From: Mumia xiangluensis
Lineage (GTDB): Bacteria > Actinomycetota > Actinomycetes > Propionibacteriales > Nocardioidaceae
Direction of reading: 5' to 3'
DNA: 64,000 bases
NCBI RefSeq assembly: GCF_010994095.1
Contig: NZ_WJYO01000002.1
Location: forward strand, 248,001-312,000
Notes under the pieces: generated by a model
The model's input: only the letters and a program-made list of their open reading frames with translations
Told to the model about the DNA's origin: nothing
The model's database searches: none
Made by a program: the position numbers and the translations under genes
Shown here: in pieces, positions 44,432 through 54,183 of the stretch
How the letters are laid out: each line of letters opens with the position of its first letter
How positions within the stretch are numbered: the first letter of the stretch is position 1

Positions 44432-46212
44432 GGCGCCTCCCGGGTCCGGTCGTAGGCCTGCACGATGTCGGCGTACTCGGGTGACCGCTCCACCAGCTCG
44501 GCGTGCGTGCCGCGGTCGGCGATCCGGCCGCCCCGCAGGAACAGCACCTCGTCAGCGAGCGCGATCGTGGCCTTGCGGTACGCGACGACGAACACCGTCG
44601 GCCCGTCGCCCGCTGCGGTCGAGCTCGCCAGCGCGGTCAGGATGCGCCGCTCGACGTCGGGGTCGAGGGCGCTCGTGGCGTCGTCGAGGATCAGCAGCCG
44701 CGGGTCGCGCACCAGCGCACGGGCGAGGGCGAGCCGTTGACGCTGGCCGCCCGACAGGGTCGTGCCACGCTCGCCCAGCTGCGTCGAGGTGCCGTCCGGG
44801 AGCGCGTCGACGAACCCGCTCGCCTGCGTCAGGTCGAGCACCTGCCGCAACCGGGCGTCGTCGACGTCGGCCCCGAGCGTGATGTTGTCGCGGACGGTGT
44901 CGTCGAAGATGAAGGTGTGCTGCGGCACCAGCGCGACGACGTCGGCGAGCGCCTCGTGCCCGAGCGAACGGACATCGACCCCGTCGAGGCGGATCGAGCC
45001 CGCGTCCGGGTCGACGAGACGGTCGAGCAGCGACGCGAGGGTGCTCTTGCCGGAGCCGGTGAGACCGACGACGGCGGTCACGGTCCCGGGCCGCAGCGTG
45101 AAGTCGAGGTCGTCGAGGACCGGACGGCCCGGCACGTACGCGTACGCGACGCCCTCCACGTCGACGCGCACCGCGCCCTCGCCCGGCAGGGACTCGCGCC
45201 CGTACGGCATGTCACCGGTCGCCGTCAGCACGGCCTGGATGCGGTCCCAGCCGACGACCGTGCGCGGGAGCTCGCCGAGCACCCACCCGAACGCACGCAC
45301 GGGGAACCCGACGACGGTGAACAGGTAGGCGACCTGGACCACGGCCCCGGCGTCGATGTCGCCTGCCAGGGCGCGCTCGACGCCCAGCACGACGACGATG
45401 AGGACACCGAGGTTGGGAAGCATCTCGATGATGGGGTCGAACACCGACCGGACGCGGCCGGCAGCGACGTTCGCGTCGCGCAGCTCCTCCGCCACCGCAG
45501 TGAAGCGGGCGGTCTCCTCCTCCTCGCGACCGAGGGTCTTGACGACCAGCGCGCCGTCGAACGACTCGTGCGCGACCGCGCTGACGCGGCCGCGCAGCTC
45601 CTGGGCACGGGTGACGCGGGGCGAGAGGAGCCGCTGGTAGCCGACGTTGATCACGAAGAGCAGCGGGAACACCACGAGGCCGACGAGGGTCAGGACGACG
45701 TCGGCGGTGAGCATGGCGATCACCGCAGTCACCAGCATCGCGACCACGCCGACGGCCATCGGCAGCGGCATCATCACCGACCAGGTGGCCTCGACGTCGG
45801 CGTTCGCGTTCGAGAGGAGCTGACCGGTCGGGTGCTGGGAGTGCCACCGCATCGGCAGGGCGAGGTAGCGGCGCGTGACCTGGCGGCGGTACGACGCGAC
45901 GAGCCGGTAGTAGACGATGCCGCCGATGAGGCGGCGCACGATCACGCCCCACGCACGCAGGAGGGCGACCGACATGAAGAGGAGGAAGGCGACGACGGCC
46001 GCACCCTTGGCGACCTCGCCGTCACGGAACGACGGGACGACGACGTGGTCGGTGGCCCAGCCGAGGACCCAGGCGTCTGCCACGGTCATCGCGCCGTAGA
46101 CGATCGAGCCGACCACGGCCAGGGTGAAGCGACGCTTCTCCTGGGCGACGCCCGTGCCGACGATGCCGAAGCCTCGACGCGTGATGCTGCGGGTCGGACG
46201 GACCGCGCTCAC
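44428..46212 (-). CDS. ABC exporter half-transporter with degenerate ATP site residues
   Basis: 594 residues: six membrane helices (about 25-320) and an ATPase domain. Walker [10 protein letters not shown] and signature [15 protein letters not shown] are consensus. Walker B reads [12 protein letters not shown], with Asp replacing the catalytic Glu, and the switch reads [10 protein letters not shown], with Tyr replacing His. These changes place its nucleotide site in the degenerate position of a heterodimeric exporter with the following subunit. Start 46212 is 4 bases inside the hisF end. Confidence 0.88.
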   Translation of the reverse strand: MSAVRPTRSITRRGFGIVGTGVAQEKRRFTLAVVGSIVYGAMTVADAWVLGWATDHVVVPSFRDGEVAKGAAVVAFLLFMSVALLRAWGVIVRRLIGGIVYYRLVASYRRQVTRRYLALPMRWHSQHPTGQLLSNANADVEATWSVMMPLPMAVGVVAMLVTAVIAMLTADVVLTLVGLVVFPLLFVINVGYQRLLSPRVTRAQELRGRVSAVAHESFDGALVVKTLGREEEETARFTAVAEELRDANVAAGRVRSVFDPIIEMLPNLGVLIVVVLGVERALAGDIDAGAVVQVAYLFTVVGFPVRAFGWVLGELPRTVVGWDRIQAVLTATGDMPYGRESLPGEGAVRVDVEGVAYAYVPGRPVLDDLDFTLRPGTVTAVVGLTGSGKSTLASLLDRLVDPDAGSIRLDGVDVRSLGHEALADVVALVPQHTFIFDDTVRDNITLGADVDDARLRQVLDLTQASGFVDALPDGTSTQLGERGTTLSGGQRQRLALARALVRDPRLLILDDATSALDPDVERRILTALASSTAAGDGPTVFVVAYRKATIALADEVLFLRGGRIADRGTHAELVERSPEYADIVQAYDRTREAP

Positions 46213-46985
46213 CGTGCGCTCGTCGCCCGCACGACGTGCCCTGCGGCGCGCAGCGCCTCCTTCACGTCACCGACGGTGAGGACGCCGAAGTGGAAGACGC
46301 TCGCAGCGAGGAGCGCGTCGGCGCCCGCGTCGACGGCGTCGCAGAAGTGCTGCGGCGTGCCCGCGCCCCCGCTCGCGATCAGCGGCACGTGGGTGACCGC
46401 GCGAGCCGCCCGGATCATCGCGAGGTCGAAGCCGTCGCGCGTGCCGTCGGCGTCCATCGAGTTGAGGAGCACCTCGCCGATGCCGAGCTCCGTCGCGGTG
46501 CGGACCCAGGCGATGGCGTCACGACCGGCGGATCGACGCCCGCCGTGGGTGGTCACCTCGAACCCAGAGGGCTGGTCGTCGGCGCGACGGGCATCGACGC
46601 TCAGCACCAGGACCTGGTTGCCGAAGCGCTCCGCGATCTCCGCGATCAGTTCCGGGCGCTGGAGCGCAGCCGTGTTGACGCCGACCTTGTCGGCGCCGGC
46701 CCGCAGGAGGCGGTCGACGTCGTCGACGGTCCGGATGCCGCCACCGACGGTGAGCGGGATGAAGACCTGCTCGGCGGTCGTGGAGACGACGTCGTACGTC
46801 GTGGCGCGCGCGTCCGACGACGCGGTGATGTCGAGGAAGGTCAGCTCGTCGGCGCCCTCCGCGTCGTACACGCGCGCCATCTCGACCGGGTCGCCAGCGT
46901 CACGCAGGTCGACGAAGTTGACGCCCTTGACGACCCGACCGGCGTCGACGTCGAGGCACGGGATGACCCGGACAGCCAGGGTCAC
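46209..46985 (-). CDS. hisF: Imidazole glycerol phosphate synthase cyclase subunit
   Basis: 258 residues, TIM barrel. Catalytic Asp in [19 protein letters not shown] (Asp near residue 12) and Asp in VLSVDARR; phosphate sites GGGIRTVDD and [11 protein letters not shown]. Uses ammonia from HisH to close the imidazole ring. GTG at 46985 overlaps the hisA stop by 4 bases. Confidence 0.96.
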   Translation of the reverse strand: MTLAVRVIPCLDVDAGRVVKGVNFVDLRDAGDPVEMARVYDAEGADELTFLDITASSDARATTYDVVSTTAEQVFIPLTVGGGIRTVDDVDRLLRAGADKVGVNTAALQRPELIAEIAERFGNQVLVLSVDARRADDQPSGFEVTTHGGRRSAGRDAIAWVRTATELGIGEVLLNSMDADGTRDGFDLAMIRAARAVTHVPLIASGGAGTPQHFCDAVDAGADALLAASVFHFGVLTVGDVKEALRAAGHVVRATSAR

Positions 46986-47728
46986 GAGGCGTTGCCCCCG
47001 GCTGCCTCGGCGACCGCGGCGATGGCCTGCGGGAGCGTGAAGTTGCCGGCGTACAGGGCGGTGCCGATGATGGCGCCCTCGACGCCGGCGTCGACGAGCC
47101 CCGCGATCGCGCGCAGGTCGTCGAGCGTCGTGACGCCGCCGGAAGCGACGACGGGACGGTCGGTCGCGGCGCACACCTCGCGCAGCAGGTCGAGGTTCGG
47201 GCCTTGGAGCATGCCGTCCTTGTTGACGTCGGTGACGACGTAGCGTGCGCAGCCCTCGGAGTCGAGCCGCGCCAGCACCTCGTACAGGTCGCCGCCCTCG
47301 CGGGTCCACCCGCGCGCGGCGAGGGTGCGGCCGCGGACGTCGAGGCCGACGGCCACCCGGTCGCCGTACGTCGCGATGGCCTTGGCGCACCAGTCGGGGT
47401 TCTCCAGCGCGGCGGTGCCGATGTTGACGCGGCGACAGCCGGCGGCCATCGCGCGGTCGAGAGAGGCGTCGTCACGGATGCCGCCCGACATCTCGACCTT
47501 CATGTCGACGGAGGCCACGATCTGCGCGAGGAGCTCGGCGTTGGATCCGCGACCGAACGCCGCGTCGAGGTCCACGAGGTGCAGCCACTCCGAGCCGCCC
47601 TCCTGCCATCGGAGCGCCGCCTCGAGGGCATCGCCGAACGTCTTCTCCGAGCCGGCCACCCCCTGGACGAGCTGGACGGCCTGTCCCTCGATGACGTCGA
47701 CGGCGGGGAGGAGCTCGAGCGTGGTCAC
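46982..47728 (-). CDS. priA: Phosphoribosyl isomerase A (bifunctional HisA/TrpF type)
   Basis: 248 residues, TIM barrel. [18 protein letters not shown] holds the N-terminal catalytic Asp; [12 protein letters not shown], the second Asp in [16 protein letters not shown], and GGVTTLDDL match actinobacterial PriA. Such enzymes isomerise both ProFAR for histidine and phosphoribosyl anthranilate for tryptophan, which agrees with no trpF in the trp cluster. GTG at 47728 has TACGAT 7 bases upstream; it begins a second his transcription unit. Confidence 0.93.
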   Translation of the reverse strand: MTTLELLPAVDVIEGQAVQLVQGVAGSEKTFGDALEAALRWQEGGSEWLHLVDLDAAFGRGSNAELLAQIVASVDMKVEMSGGIRDDASLDRAMAAGCRRVNIGTAALENPDWCAKAIATYGDRVAVGLDVRGRTLAARGWTREGGDLYEVLARLDSEGCARYVVTDVNKDGMLQGPNLDLLREVCAATDRPVVASGGVTTLDDLRAIAGLVDAGVEGAIIGTALYAGNFTLPQAIAAVAEAAGGNAS

Positions 47729-47735
47729 GTCCTCG

Positions 47736-47741
47736 ATCGTA
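47736..47741 (-). promoter_or_regulatory. Predicted -10 box of priA-hisF-ABC-ABC-hisI unit
   Basis: TACGAT on the minus strand, 7 bases before GTG 47728. This would restart his transcription after the inserted oxidoreductase gene. Confidence 0.4.
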
Positions 47742-47815
47742 CTGACCCCCGCCGACAGCGGACCGCCTGCCCACACCCCGGACCGCGGCCCGCCCGCTGG
47801 GTCGCGGCGGGTCGG

Positions 47816-49060
47816 CTACGCGACGGAGACCGGGTGCTGGACGACCGCCGAGAACAGGTAGCCGTTGTCGTTGAACGGCACGGTCGCCGGTTGCGTACGG
47901 CCTGCGCGGTCCGTGGCGCGAGCGAGAAGGACGTGCTCGCCCGAGCTCCGGGGACGCCACGGGTACGCCCACTGCGCCCAGCCACCGCCGCGGGCGTGGC
48001 GGGTGATCCGCGCCCGGTCCCACGACGCTCCACCGTCGGTGCTCACATCGACGCGCACGACCGGGGCGGCTCCCGACCAGGAACGGCCCGTGAGGACCGT
48101 ACGGCGGCGCGTCGGCAGCACGGCACCGCGGGCGAGCTCGAACGCGGACTTCACCGGCAGGACGGTCAGCGGCGGCGAGTCAGCTGGGTACGCGGGGCCG
48201 GTGAACCGGTACCACTTCGTGTTCCACGGCGACGTGAGCGGCCCTCGCGAGACCTCGAGCTCACCGAGCCACTTGATGTTGGCGATGCCGACCCACCCCG
48301 GCAGGAGGAGCCGCACGGGGAAGCCGTGGTCGGGCAGCAGCGCGCGACCGTTCATCGCGTACACGAGCAGGGCGTCGTCCAGCGCCTTCGAGATCGGGAA
48401 CGGTCGGCGCACACGGCCGTAGTCGACTCCCCCGCTGACGAACGACGCGTCCAGCCCGGCCGCCTGCACGTCGACGGCATCGCGGCGCACGCCGAGACGG
48501 CGGAGCACGGTGGCGAGCGGGACGCCGGTCCAGCGCACCGTGCCCACCGCACCCAGCTGCCACGGCGTCCCGCTCGCCGGCGTGCCCTGCTGGCTGGCGA
48601 AGAAGCTCCGGCCGTTGCCCGTGCACTCCAGCACGGTCGTGACCGTGCGAGACGGGAGGCGAAGCAGGTCGCGATAGGTCAGGACGTGCGCTCGGTCGGG
48701 CGTACGAGGATCGGCGAGGCCGTCGCCGTGGACCCGCAGCGTGTACGTCGCGGGGTCGATCGTCGGTGTCGTCGTGTGGTTGCGGACGAACAGCCGCTCG
48801 GGCGCCGTCAGGTAGCGGCGCGGGTCGACCGAGTCCCACCGCATCTCGGCGTTCGTCCCGTGCGTGATGAACCACTCCGGCGGCAGCGCCTTCAGGATCG
48901 GGCCGGTCGCTACCGGCGCCACGGGAGGCGCGGGGAGCACCGGCGCCGCGGCCGCGGTGCTGCCGAGCGTGCGAGCAGCGACAAGGGCGGCGGCCGCGCC
49001 GGCTCCGAGCCGGATGACGTCGCGGCGGGCGTACGAGGACGGGGGCGAGTCGGGCGACAT
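47816..49060 (-). CDS. Tat-exported sulfite-oxidase-like molybdopterin oxidoreductase
   Basis: 414 residues. Twin-arginine signal YARRDVIRLGAGAAAALVAA, then a molybdopterin domain of the sulfite oxidase family with the Mo-binding Cys in VLECTGNGRSFF near residue 145, LLLPGWVGIANIKWL, and a C-terminal Mo-co dimerisation domain. It probably oxidises or reduces a sulfur compound outside the membrane; the heme domain of animal sulfite oxidase is absent. ATG at 49060 with TAGCCT 7 bases upstream. It is inserted between hisA and hisH and has no his function. Confidence 0.85.
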   Translation of the reverse strand: MSPDSPPSSYARRDVIRLGAGAAAALVAARTLGSTAAAAPVLPAPPVAPVATGPILKALPPEWFITHGTNAEMRWDSVDPRRYLTAPERLFVRNHTTTPTIDPATYTLRVHGDGLADPRTPDRAHVLTYRDLLRLPSRTVTTVLECTGNGRSFFASQQGTPASGTPWQLGAVGTVRWTGVPLATVLRRLGVRRDAVDVQAAGLDASFVSGGVDYGRVRRPFPISKALDDALLVYAMNGRALLPDHGFPVRLLLPGWVGIANIKWLGELEVSRGPLTSPWNTKWYRFTGPAYPADSPPLTVLPVKSAFELARGAVLPTRRRTVLTGRSWSGAAPVVRVDVSTDGGASWDRARITRHARGGGWAQWAYPWRPRSSGEHVLLARATDRAGRTQPATVPFNDNGYLFSAVVQHPVSVA

Positions 49061-49067
49061 GCCCGCG

Positions 49068-49073
49068 AGGCTA
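49068..49073 (-). promoter_or_regulatory. Predicted -10 box of the oxidoreductase gene
   Basis: TAGCCT on the minus strand, 7 bases before ATG 49060; predicts leaderless transcription. Confidence 0.4.
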
Positions 49074-49134
49074 CGGACGGGACGCAGGCCCCGACAGGGT
49101 TTCGTGCATCCCGATCACATCGGCTCGGGGAACG

Positions 49135-49770
49135 TCAGGACAGCGACGTCACCCAGTTGCGCAGGAGCGCTGCGCCGGCGTCCCCGGACTTCTCCGGATG
49201 GAACTGCGTCGCCGACAGCGGGCCGTTCTCGACCGCAGCGACGAAGCGGTCGCCGGCGTACGACGTCCAGGTGACCCGCGCCGGCATGGCCGGGTTGGGC
49301 TCCTCGAGCTCCCACCGGCGTACGCCGTAAGAGTGGACGAAGTAGAAGCGCTCGTCATCGATCCCGTCGAACAGCGTGGAGCCGTCCGCGACGTCGACGG
49401 TGTTCCAGCCCATGTGAGGCACGATGTCGGCCTCGATGCGCTCGACCGTCCCCGGCCACTCCCCGCACCCCGGGGTGGTCACGCCGTGCTCGATGCCCGT
49501 CTCGAAGAGGATCTGCATCCCCACGCAGATCCCGAGCACGGGACGACCACCGGCGAGACGACGCCCGATCACCCACTCGCCGCGCACCGACCGCAGGCCC
49601 TGCATGCACGCCGCGTACGCGCCGACGCCGGGCACGACGAGCCCGTCGGCCCCCAGGGCGGTGTCGAAGTCCGACGTGAGCGTCACGTCCGCACCAGCCC
49701 GCTCCAGCGCGCGCACGGCCGAGCGGAGGTTGCCGGACCCGTAGTCGAGGACGGCGACGCCCGGCGCCAC
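49135..49770 (-). CDS. hisH: Imidazole glycerol phosphate synthase glutaminase subunit
   Basis: 211 residues, class I amidotransferase. Catalytic triad: Cys in [11 protein letters not shown], His and Glu in [22 protein letters not shown] at the N-terminus and oxyanion VPGVGA are standard. It supplies ammonia to HisF. GTG at 49770 overlaps the hisB stop by one base. Its partner hisF is 2.2 kb away because of the inserted gene and priA. Confidence 0.95.
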   Translation of the reverse strand: MAPGVAVLDYGSGNLRSAVRALERAGADVTLTSDFDTALGADGLVVPGVGAYAACMQGLRSVRGEWVIGRRLAGGRPVLGICVGMQILFETGIEHGVTTPGCGEWPGTVERIEADIVPHMGWNTVDVADGSTLFDGIDDERFYFVHSYGVRRWELEEPNPAMPARVTWTSYAGDRFVAAVENGPLSATQFHPEKSGDAGAALLRNWVTSLS

Positions 49771-50390
49771 TACAGCGCGCCCTTGGTGCTCGGGACGCCC
49801 GTCTCGCGCGGGTCGATGGCCACCGCCTGGCGGAGCGCTCGCGCGACGGCCTTGTACTGGGCCTCGGCGATGTGGTGCGGGTCGCGCCCCGACAGCAGCG
49901 TGACGTGCATGGTCAGCCCGGCGTGGTGCGCGAGCGACTCGAGCACGTGCTGGGTCAGGGAGCCGCTGTACTGGCCGCCGATCACGACCGTCACCTGCGA
50001 GTCGGGCTCGCCGGTGTGGACGAAGTACGGGCGGCCGGACACGTCGACGACCGCCTGCGCGAGCGCCTCGTCGAGCGGCACCAGCGCATCGCCGTACCGC
50101 CGGATCCCTGCCTTGTCGCCGAGCGCTGCCCGGATCGCCTCACCGATGCAGATCGCCGTGTCCTCGACGGTGTGGTGCGCGTCGATGTGGAGGTCACCCT
50201 CGGAGCGGACGGTGAGGTCGATCAGCGAGTGTCGCGACAGCGCGGTCAGCATGTGGTCGTAGAACCCGACGCCGGTGGAGATGTCGTGCGCGCCGGTGCC
50301 GTCGAGGTCGACCTCCACGCGTACGTGCGACTCCGACGTCTTGCGCTCGACGCGCGCGCGACGCGGGCCGATGGTCTCGATCGTCGTCAT
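49770..50390 (-). CDS. hisB: Imidazoleglycerol-phosphate dehydratase
   Basis: 206 residues, single-function HisB. Two metal-binding HHxxE-type repeats: [17 protein letters not shown] and [11 protein letters not shown] region, plus [15 protein letters not shown]. Manganese enzyme of histidine synthesis. ATG at 50390 overlaps the hisC end by 4 bases. Confidence 0.96.
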   Translation of the reverse strand: MTTIETIGPRRARVERKTSESHVRVEVDLDGTGAHDISTGVGFYDHMLTALSRHSLIDLTVRSEGDLHIDAHHTVEDTAICIGEAIRAALGDKAGIRRYGDALVPLDEALAQAVVDVSGRPYFVHTGEPDSQVTVVIGGQYSGSLTQHVLESLAHHAGLTMHVTLLSGRDPHHIAEAQYKAVARALRQAVAIDPRETGVPSTKGAL

Positions 50391-51529
50391 GCCTGCTCCT
50401 CCTCGTTGGGCGTACGCTCGGTCGCACTGCCGCCGTCCTGAGCCTGTCGGGCGGTCGCGACGACCGCGGTGAGCGCGTCACGGAACGCGCCCATCTCCTC
50501 GGGCGTGCCCACGCTCACGCGCAGCCAACCGTCGGGCCCCGTCTCACGGATCAGCACCCCGTGGTCGAGCACCGCCTGCCACACCGCGTGGCGGTCGGCG
50601 AACGTGCCGAACAGGACGAAGTTCGCGTCGGAGTCGACCACCTGGAAACCCTGCTCGCGAAGCCACTGCGCCGTCTCGTCGCGGGTCGCGCGCAGCTCCG
50701 CGACGCGGGCCAGCATCTCGTCGGCGTGGCGCAGCGCGGCCAGCGCGACCGTCTGGGTGACGGTCGAGACGTGGTACGGGAGGCGGACGATCCGCAGCGC
50801 GTCCACGATCGCCGGGTCGGCAGCGAGGTAGCCGAGACGGCCCCCCGCGAACGCGAACGCCTTGCTCATCGTGCGGGTGACGATCAGCCGCGGGTAGTCC
50901 TCCAGCACCGACAGCGCGGTGGGTGTGCCGGGGCGACGGAACTCCGCGTACGCCTCGTCGAGGACCACGATCCCCGGCGCCGCGTCGCACACGGCGCGCA
51001 CGGACTCGAGGCTCAGCGACTCCCCCGTCGGGTTGTTCGGGGAGGCCAGCAGGACGACGTCAGGCTGTTCCGCAGCGATCAGCGCCAGCGCCGCGTCGAC
51101 GTCGAACGTGAAGTCGTCGGCGCGCCGGCCGGTGATCCAGCGGGTGTGCGTGTTGCGGGCATACTCGGGGTACATCGAGTACGTCGGCGTGAACGACGCC
51201 GCCGTACGACCGGGGCCGCCGAAGGCCTGCAGGATCTGCTGCATGACCTCGTTGGAGCCGTTCGCGAGCCAGACGGCGTCGGGTCCGAGGCCGTGACCGA
51301 GGTACGACGCCAGCGCCGTCCGCAGCGCCCACGCCTCCCGGTCGGGGTAGCGGTTGAGGTCGGTCGCGGCGATCCGCAGCGACTCCGCGATGTCGTCCGC
51401 GGTCGCCTTGGAGGGGCCGTACGGGTTCTCGTTGACGTTCAGCTGCACCGGCACGTCGAGCTGCGGCGCGCCGTACGGCTCGTACGGGCGCAGGTCGTCG
51501 CGGATCGGCACCCAGGCGGGAAGGGTCAC
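50387..51529 (-). CDS. hisC: Histidinol-phosphate aminotransferase
   Basis: 380 residues, class II PLP aminotransferase. [30 protein letters not shown] and the PLP Lys in [17 protein letters not shown] (near residue 235), then [10 protein letters not shown]. It converts imidazole-acetol phosphate to histidinol phosphate. GTG at 51529 overlaps the hisD stop by 4 bases; the frame continues upstream inside hisD but as a shadow. C-terminus has a short charged tail. Confidence 0.96.
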   Translation of the reverse strand: MTLPAWVPIRDDLRPYEPYGAPQLDVPVQLNVNENPYGPSKATADDIAESLRIAATDLNRYPDREAWALRTALASYLGHGLGPDAVWLANGSNEVMQQILQAFGGPGRTAASFTPTYSMYPEYARNTHTRWITGRRADDFTFDVDAALALIAAEQPDVVLLASPNNPTGESLSLESVRAVCDAAPGIVVLDEAYAEFRRPGTPTALSVLEDYPRLIVTRTMSKAFAFAGGRLGYLAADPAIVDALRIVRLPYHVSTVTQTVALAALRHADEMLARVAELRATRDETAQWLREQGFQVVDSDANFVLFGTFADRHAVWQAVLDHGVLIRETGPDGWLRVSVGTPEEMGAFRDALTAVVATARQAQDGGSATERTPNEEEQA

Positions 51530-52851
51530 GAGAGGCTCCCCTCGGGGGTGTCGAGACGGACCGAGACCGCTGCGCCGTGCGACGGCAGGTCCTCGGCCTC
51601 GGCGAGGACCACGACCTTCGGTCCGACCTCGCGCAGCGCCGCCTCGTCGTAGGTGACGACCTGCATGCTCTTGCAGAACGACCGCACCGACAGGCCCGAC
51701 GAGTGGCACGCACAGCCTGCGGTCGGGAGGACGTGGTTGGAGCCCGCCGTGTAGTCGCCGAGCGAGACCGGCGCCCAGCTGCCGACGAACACGGCGCCGG
51801 CGTTCTCGACCCGGGCCGCGACCGCGGCGGCGTCGGCGGTGTGGATCTCGAGGTGCTCGGCGGCGTACGCGTTGACGACGTCGAGGCCCTGCTCGACGTC
51901 GCGGACGAGGACCGTGGCCGACTGCTCGGAGGTCAGCGCGATGCCGATGCGCTCGTCGTGCTTGGCCGACGGGACCTGGCGGGCCAGCTCGGCGTCGACA
52001 GCCTCGGCGAGCGCGGTGCTCGGCGTGACGAGCACCGCCGCGGCCAGCGGGTCGTGCTCCGCCTGGCTGATGAGGTCGGCGGCGACGAACGCCGGGTCGG
52101 CGGTCTCGTCGGCGAGGATCGCGATCTCGGTCGGGCCGGCCTCGGAGTCGATGCCGGTGACGCTCTGGACGAGCCGCTTCGCTGCGACCACGTAGATGTT
52201 GCCGGGGCCCGTGACGAGGTCGACCGGCTCGCACGGTCCCGCGCCGTAGGCGAACATCGCGATTGCCTGCGCGCCGCCGACCGCGTACACCTCCTCGACC
52301 CCGAGCAGGGCGCACGCGGCGAGGACCGTGGGGTGCGGGGCACCGCCGAACTCGCGCTGCGGCGGCGTCGCCAGCGCCAGCGACCGCACGCCGGCGACCT
52401 GGGCCGGGACGGTGTTCATGATGACGCTCGACACCAGCGGCGCGAGCCCGCCGGGAACGTAGAGGCCGACACGACCCACCGGCACGATCCGGCGCTCGAC
52501 CCGGGCCCCGGGCGCGACCTCGGTGACGACGTCGCTCTCCAGCTCGGCCTCGCAGGTCGTCCGCAACCGGCTGATGGACTCCTCCAGCGCCTCCCGGACG
52601 TCGGGAGCCAGCGACTCGAGGGCCGCGGAGATCTCGTCGGCGGTCACCGCGAGGGTGTCGCGACGGACCTGGTCGAACCGCTCGGTCGCATCCAGCACCG
52701 CGTCCGCACCCCGGTGTCGCACGTCGTCGACGATCGGACGGACGACCGCGACGGCCGCCTCGACGTCGAACGGTGCGCGCGGGAGCAGCGCACGGTACTG
52801 GGCACGGCTGGTCCCTGCGGGGGTGTCCCGCAGGTCGGTGCGACGGATCAT
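51526..52851 (-). CDS. hisD: Histidinol dehydrogenase
   Basis: 441 residues; oxidises histidinol twice to histidine with [17 protein letters not shown], zinc-site [15 protein letters not shown] and C-terminal [15 protein letters not shown] are family marks. First gene of hisDCBH. ATG at 52851 has TAGACT 6 bases upstream, so it is leaderless; divergent from the LON-domain gene. Confidence 0.97.
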   Translation of the reverse strand: MIRRTDLRDTPAGTSRAQYRALLPRAPFDVEAAVAVVRPIVDDVRHRGADAVLDATERFDQVRRDTLAVTADEISAALESLAPDVREALEESISRLRTTCEAELESDVVTEVAPGARVERRIVPVGRVGLYVPGGLAPLVSSVIMNTVPAQVAGVRSLALATPPQREFGGAPHPTVLAACALLGVEEVYAVGGAQAIAMFAYGAGPCEPVDLVTGPGNIYVVAAKRLVQSVTGIDSEAGPTEIAILADETADPAFVAADLISQAEHDPLAAAVLVTPSTALAEAVDAELARQVPSAKHDERIGIALTSEQSATVLVRDVEQGLDVVNAYAAEHLEIHTADAAAVAARVENAGAVFVGSWAPVSLGDYTAGSNHVLPTAGCACHSSGLSVRSFCKSMQVVTYDEAALREVGPKVVVLAEAEDLPSHGAAVSVRLDTPEGSLS

Positions 52852-52857
52852 GGGGCA

Positions 52858-52863
52858 AGTCTA
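52858..52863 (-). promoter_or_regulatory. Predicted -10 box of leaderless hisDCBH
   Basis: TAGACT on the minus strand, 6 bases before ATG 52851; no ribosome binding site. Confidence 0.5.
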
Positions 52864-52931
52864 CGGAGAACGCCGACCCGACACGCCCCCTGCTCGGCGG
52901 GTGAGCACCTGGCTCGGACACCCGCCGCGGC

Positions 52932-52937
52932 TAGGCT
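52932..52937 (+). promoter_or_regulatory. Predicted -10 box of leaderless LON-domain gene
   Basis: TAGGCT, 6 bases before GTG 52944. The divergent hisD has the same arrangement on the other strand within 92 bases. Confidence 0.5.
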
Positions 52938-52943
52938 GACGCC

Positions 52944-53606
52944 GTGGCACGCGAGATTCCGTTGTTCCCGCTCGGAAGCGTCGTCCTCCCAGGACAGACG
53001 GTGTCGCTGCACGTGTTCGAGGACCGCTACCGCGATCTCGTCGCCTACCTCCTCGGGCTGCCGGAGACCGAGCGCCGGTTCGGCATCGTCTCGATCCGCG
53101 AGGGGTACGAGGTGGGCGACAGCGGCGTCCAGTCGATCCACCGCGTCGGGGTGGAGGTCGCTCTCACCGACGTCACCGGCTACGACGACGGCCAGTACGA
53201 CGTCACCGTCGACGCCATCGGCCGCATCCGGCTCGACGCCAGCGTGACGGGCGGGTCCTTCATGTGGGGGCACGTCGAGGACCTCGACGAGCCCGTCGGC
53301 GACGGCGCTGCGGTCGCCGCGGACAAGGCGCACGCGGTGTTCGACGTCTACCGGACCGAGCTGAACCGGTTCCGGCTGGACGCAAGCGTCGACGACCTGC
53401 CGGGCGACCCCGTCGACCTGTCCTACCTGCTGGCCTCCAGCGCTGTCCTCACCCTCCCCGACCGCCAGGACCTCCTCGAGGCCGACGACGCGGCCGAGCG
53501 GCTGCGCCGCTACCACCACCTGATGATCGAGGAGATCTCCGCGATGCGGGCGGTGCCCAGCCTGCCCGCGGTCGACGTCGCCCGTACGTCCTGGTCCCCG
53601 AACTAG
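52944..53606 (+). CDS. LON peptidase substrate-binding domain protein
   Basis: 220 residues, stand-alone LON N-terminal domain: IPLFPLGSVVLPGQTVSLHVFEDRYRDLV (over two strands) and FGIVSIREGYEVG at the start, with no ATPase or protease parts. Related stand-alone proteins bind peptides or recruit other proteins; the role here is unknown. Its last segment is helical. GTG at 52944. The ybaK gene begins 15 bases after its stop, so they are likely cotranscribed. Confidence 0.88.
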   Translation: MAREIPLFPLGSVVLPGQTVSLHVFEDRYRDLVAYLLGLPETERRFGIVSIREGYEVGDSGVQSIHRVGVEVALTDVTGYDDGQYDVTVDAIGRIRLDASVTGGSFMWGHVEDLDEPVGDGAAVAADKAHAVFDVYRTELNRFRLDASVDDLPGDPVDLSYLLASSAVLTLPDRQDLLEADDAAERLRRYHHLMIEEISAMRAVPSLPAVDVARTSWSPN

Positions 53607-53621
53607 CCCGCCGGAGAACCC

Positions 53622-54110
53622 TTGGCCAAGAAGCAGTCCGCCGGTACGCCCGCCACACAGGCGGCCGACCGTGCGGGGGTCCCGTGGACCGCCCACCCGT
53701 ACGCCCACGACCCGCGGTCGGCCTCGTACGGGCTCGAGGCGGCGGAGGCGCTCGGCGTCGGCCCGGAGACGGTCTTCAAGACGCTGCTCGCCGACTGCGA
53801 CGGGACGCTCGTGGTCGGGGTGGTGCCGGTCGACACGCAGCTCGACCTCAAGGCGCTCGCCAAGGCGGCCGGTGCGAAGAAGGCCACGATGGCCGACCCG
53901 GCGCAGGCCGAGCGCGTCACCGGCTACGTCGTCGGTGGGATCTCGCCGCTCGGCCAGAAGCGGGCCCTCCCGACCGTCGTGGACGAGAGCGCGGTCGGTC
54001 TCCCCACCGTGTACGTGTCGGGCGGGCGCCGCGGGTTCGACGTCGGCCTGGCGCCTGCCGACCTGGTCGCCCTCACCCGCGCGACGATCGGCCCGATCGC
54101 CCGCCGCTAG
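53622..54110 (+). CDS. ybaK: Cys-tRNA(Pro)/Cys-tRNA(Cys) deacylase YbaK
   Basis: 162 residues, YbaK/EbsC fold. Conserved Lys in ETVFKTLLADCDG and the C-terminal GGISPLGQKRALPTVVDE are marks of YbaK-type editing proteins, which hydrolyse mischarged Cys-tRNA(Pro). TTG at 53622 follows CCGGAG by 7 bases. Second gene after the LON-domain gene. Confidence 0.9.
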   Translation: MAKKQSAGTPATQAADRAGVPWTAHPYAHDPRSASYGLEAAEALGVGPETVFKTLLADCDGTLVVGVVPVDTQLDLKALAKAAGAKKATMADPAQAERVTGYVVGGISPLGQKRALPTVVDESAVGLPTVYVSGGRRGFDVGLAPADLVALTRATIGPIARR

Positions 54111-54171
54111 GGTCGCCGTACGACGCTCCTGACCGGCGCTCGGCTTCCCAGCGGACACACTGCGGCGCTGA

Positions 54172-54177
54172 TAGAGT
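54172..54177 (+). promoter_or_regulatory. Predicted -10 box of leaderless membrane-protein gene
   Basis: TAGAGT, 6 bases before GTG 54184. Confidence 0.45.
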
Positions 54178-54183
54178 CCGCGC

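Noticed and set aside
50387-52921. 844-residue fusion of a hisD-region frame with hisC
   Set aside because: The first 464 residues are a shadow of hisD; hisC begins at the 4-base overlap at 51529.
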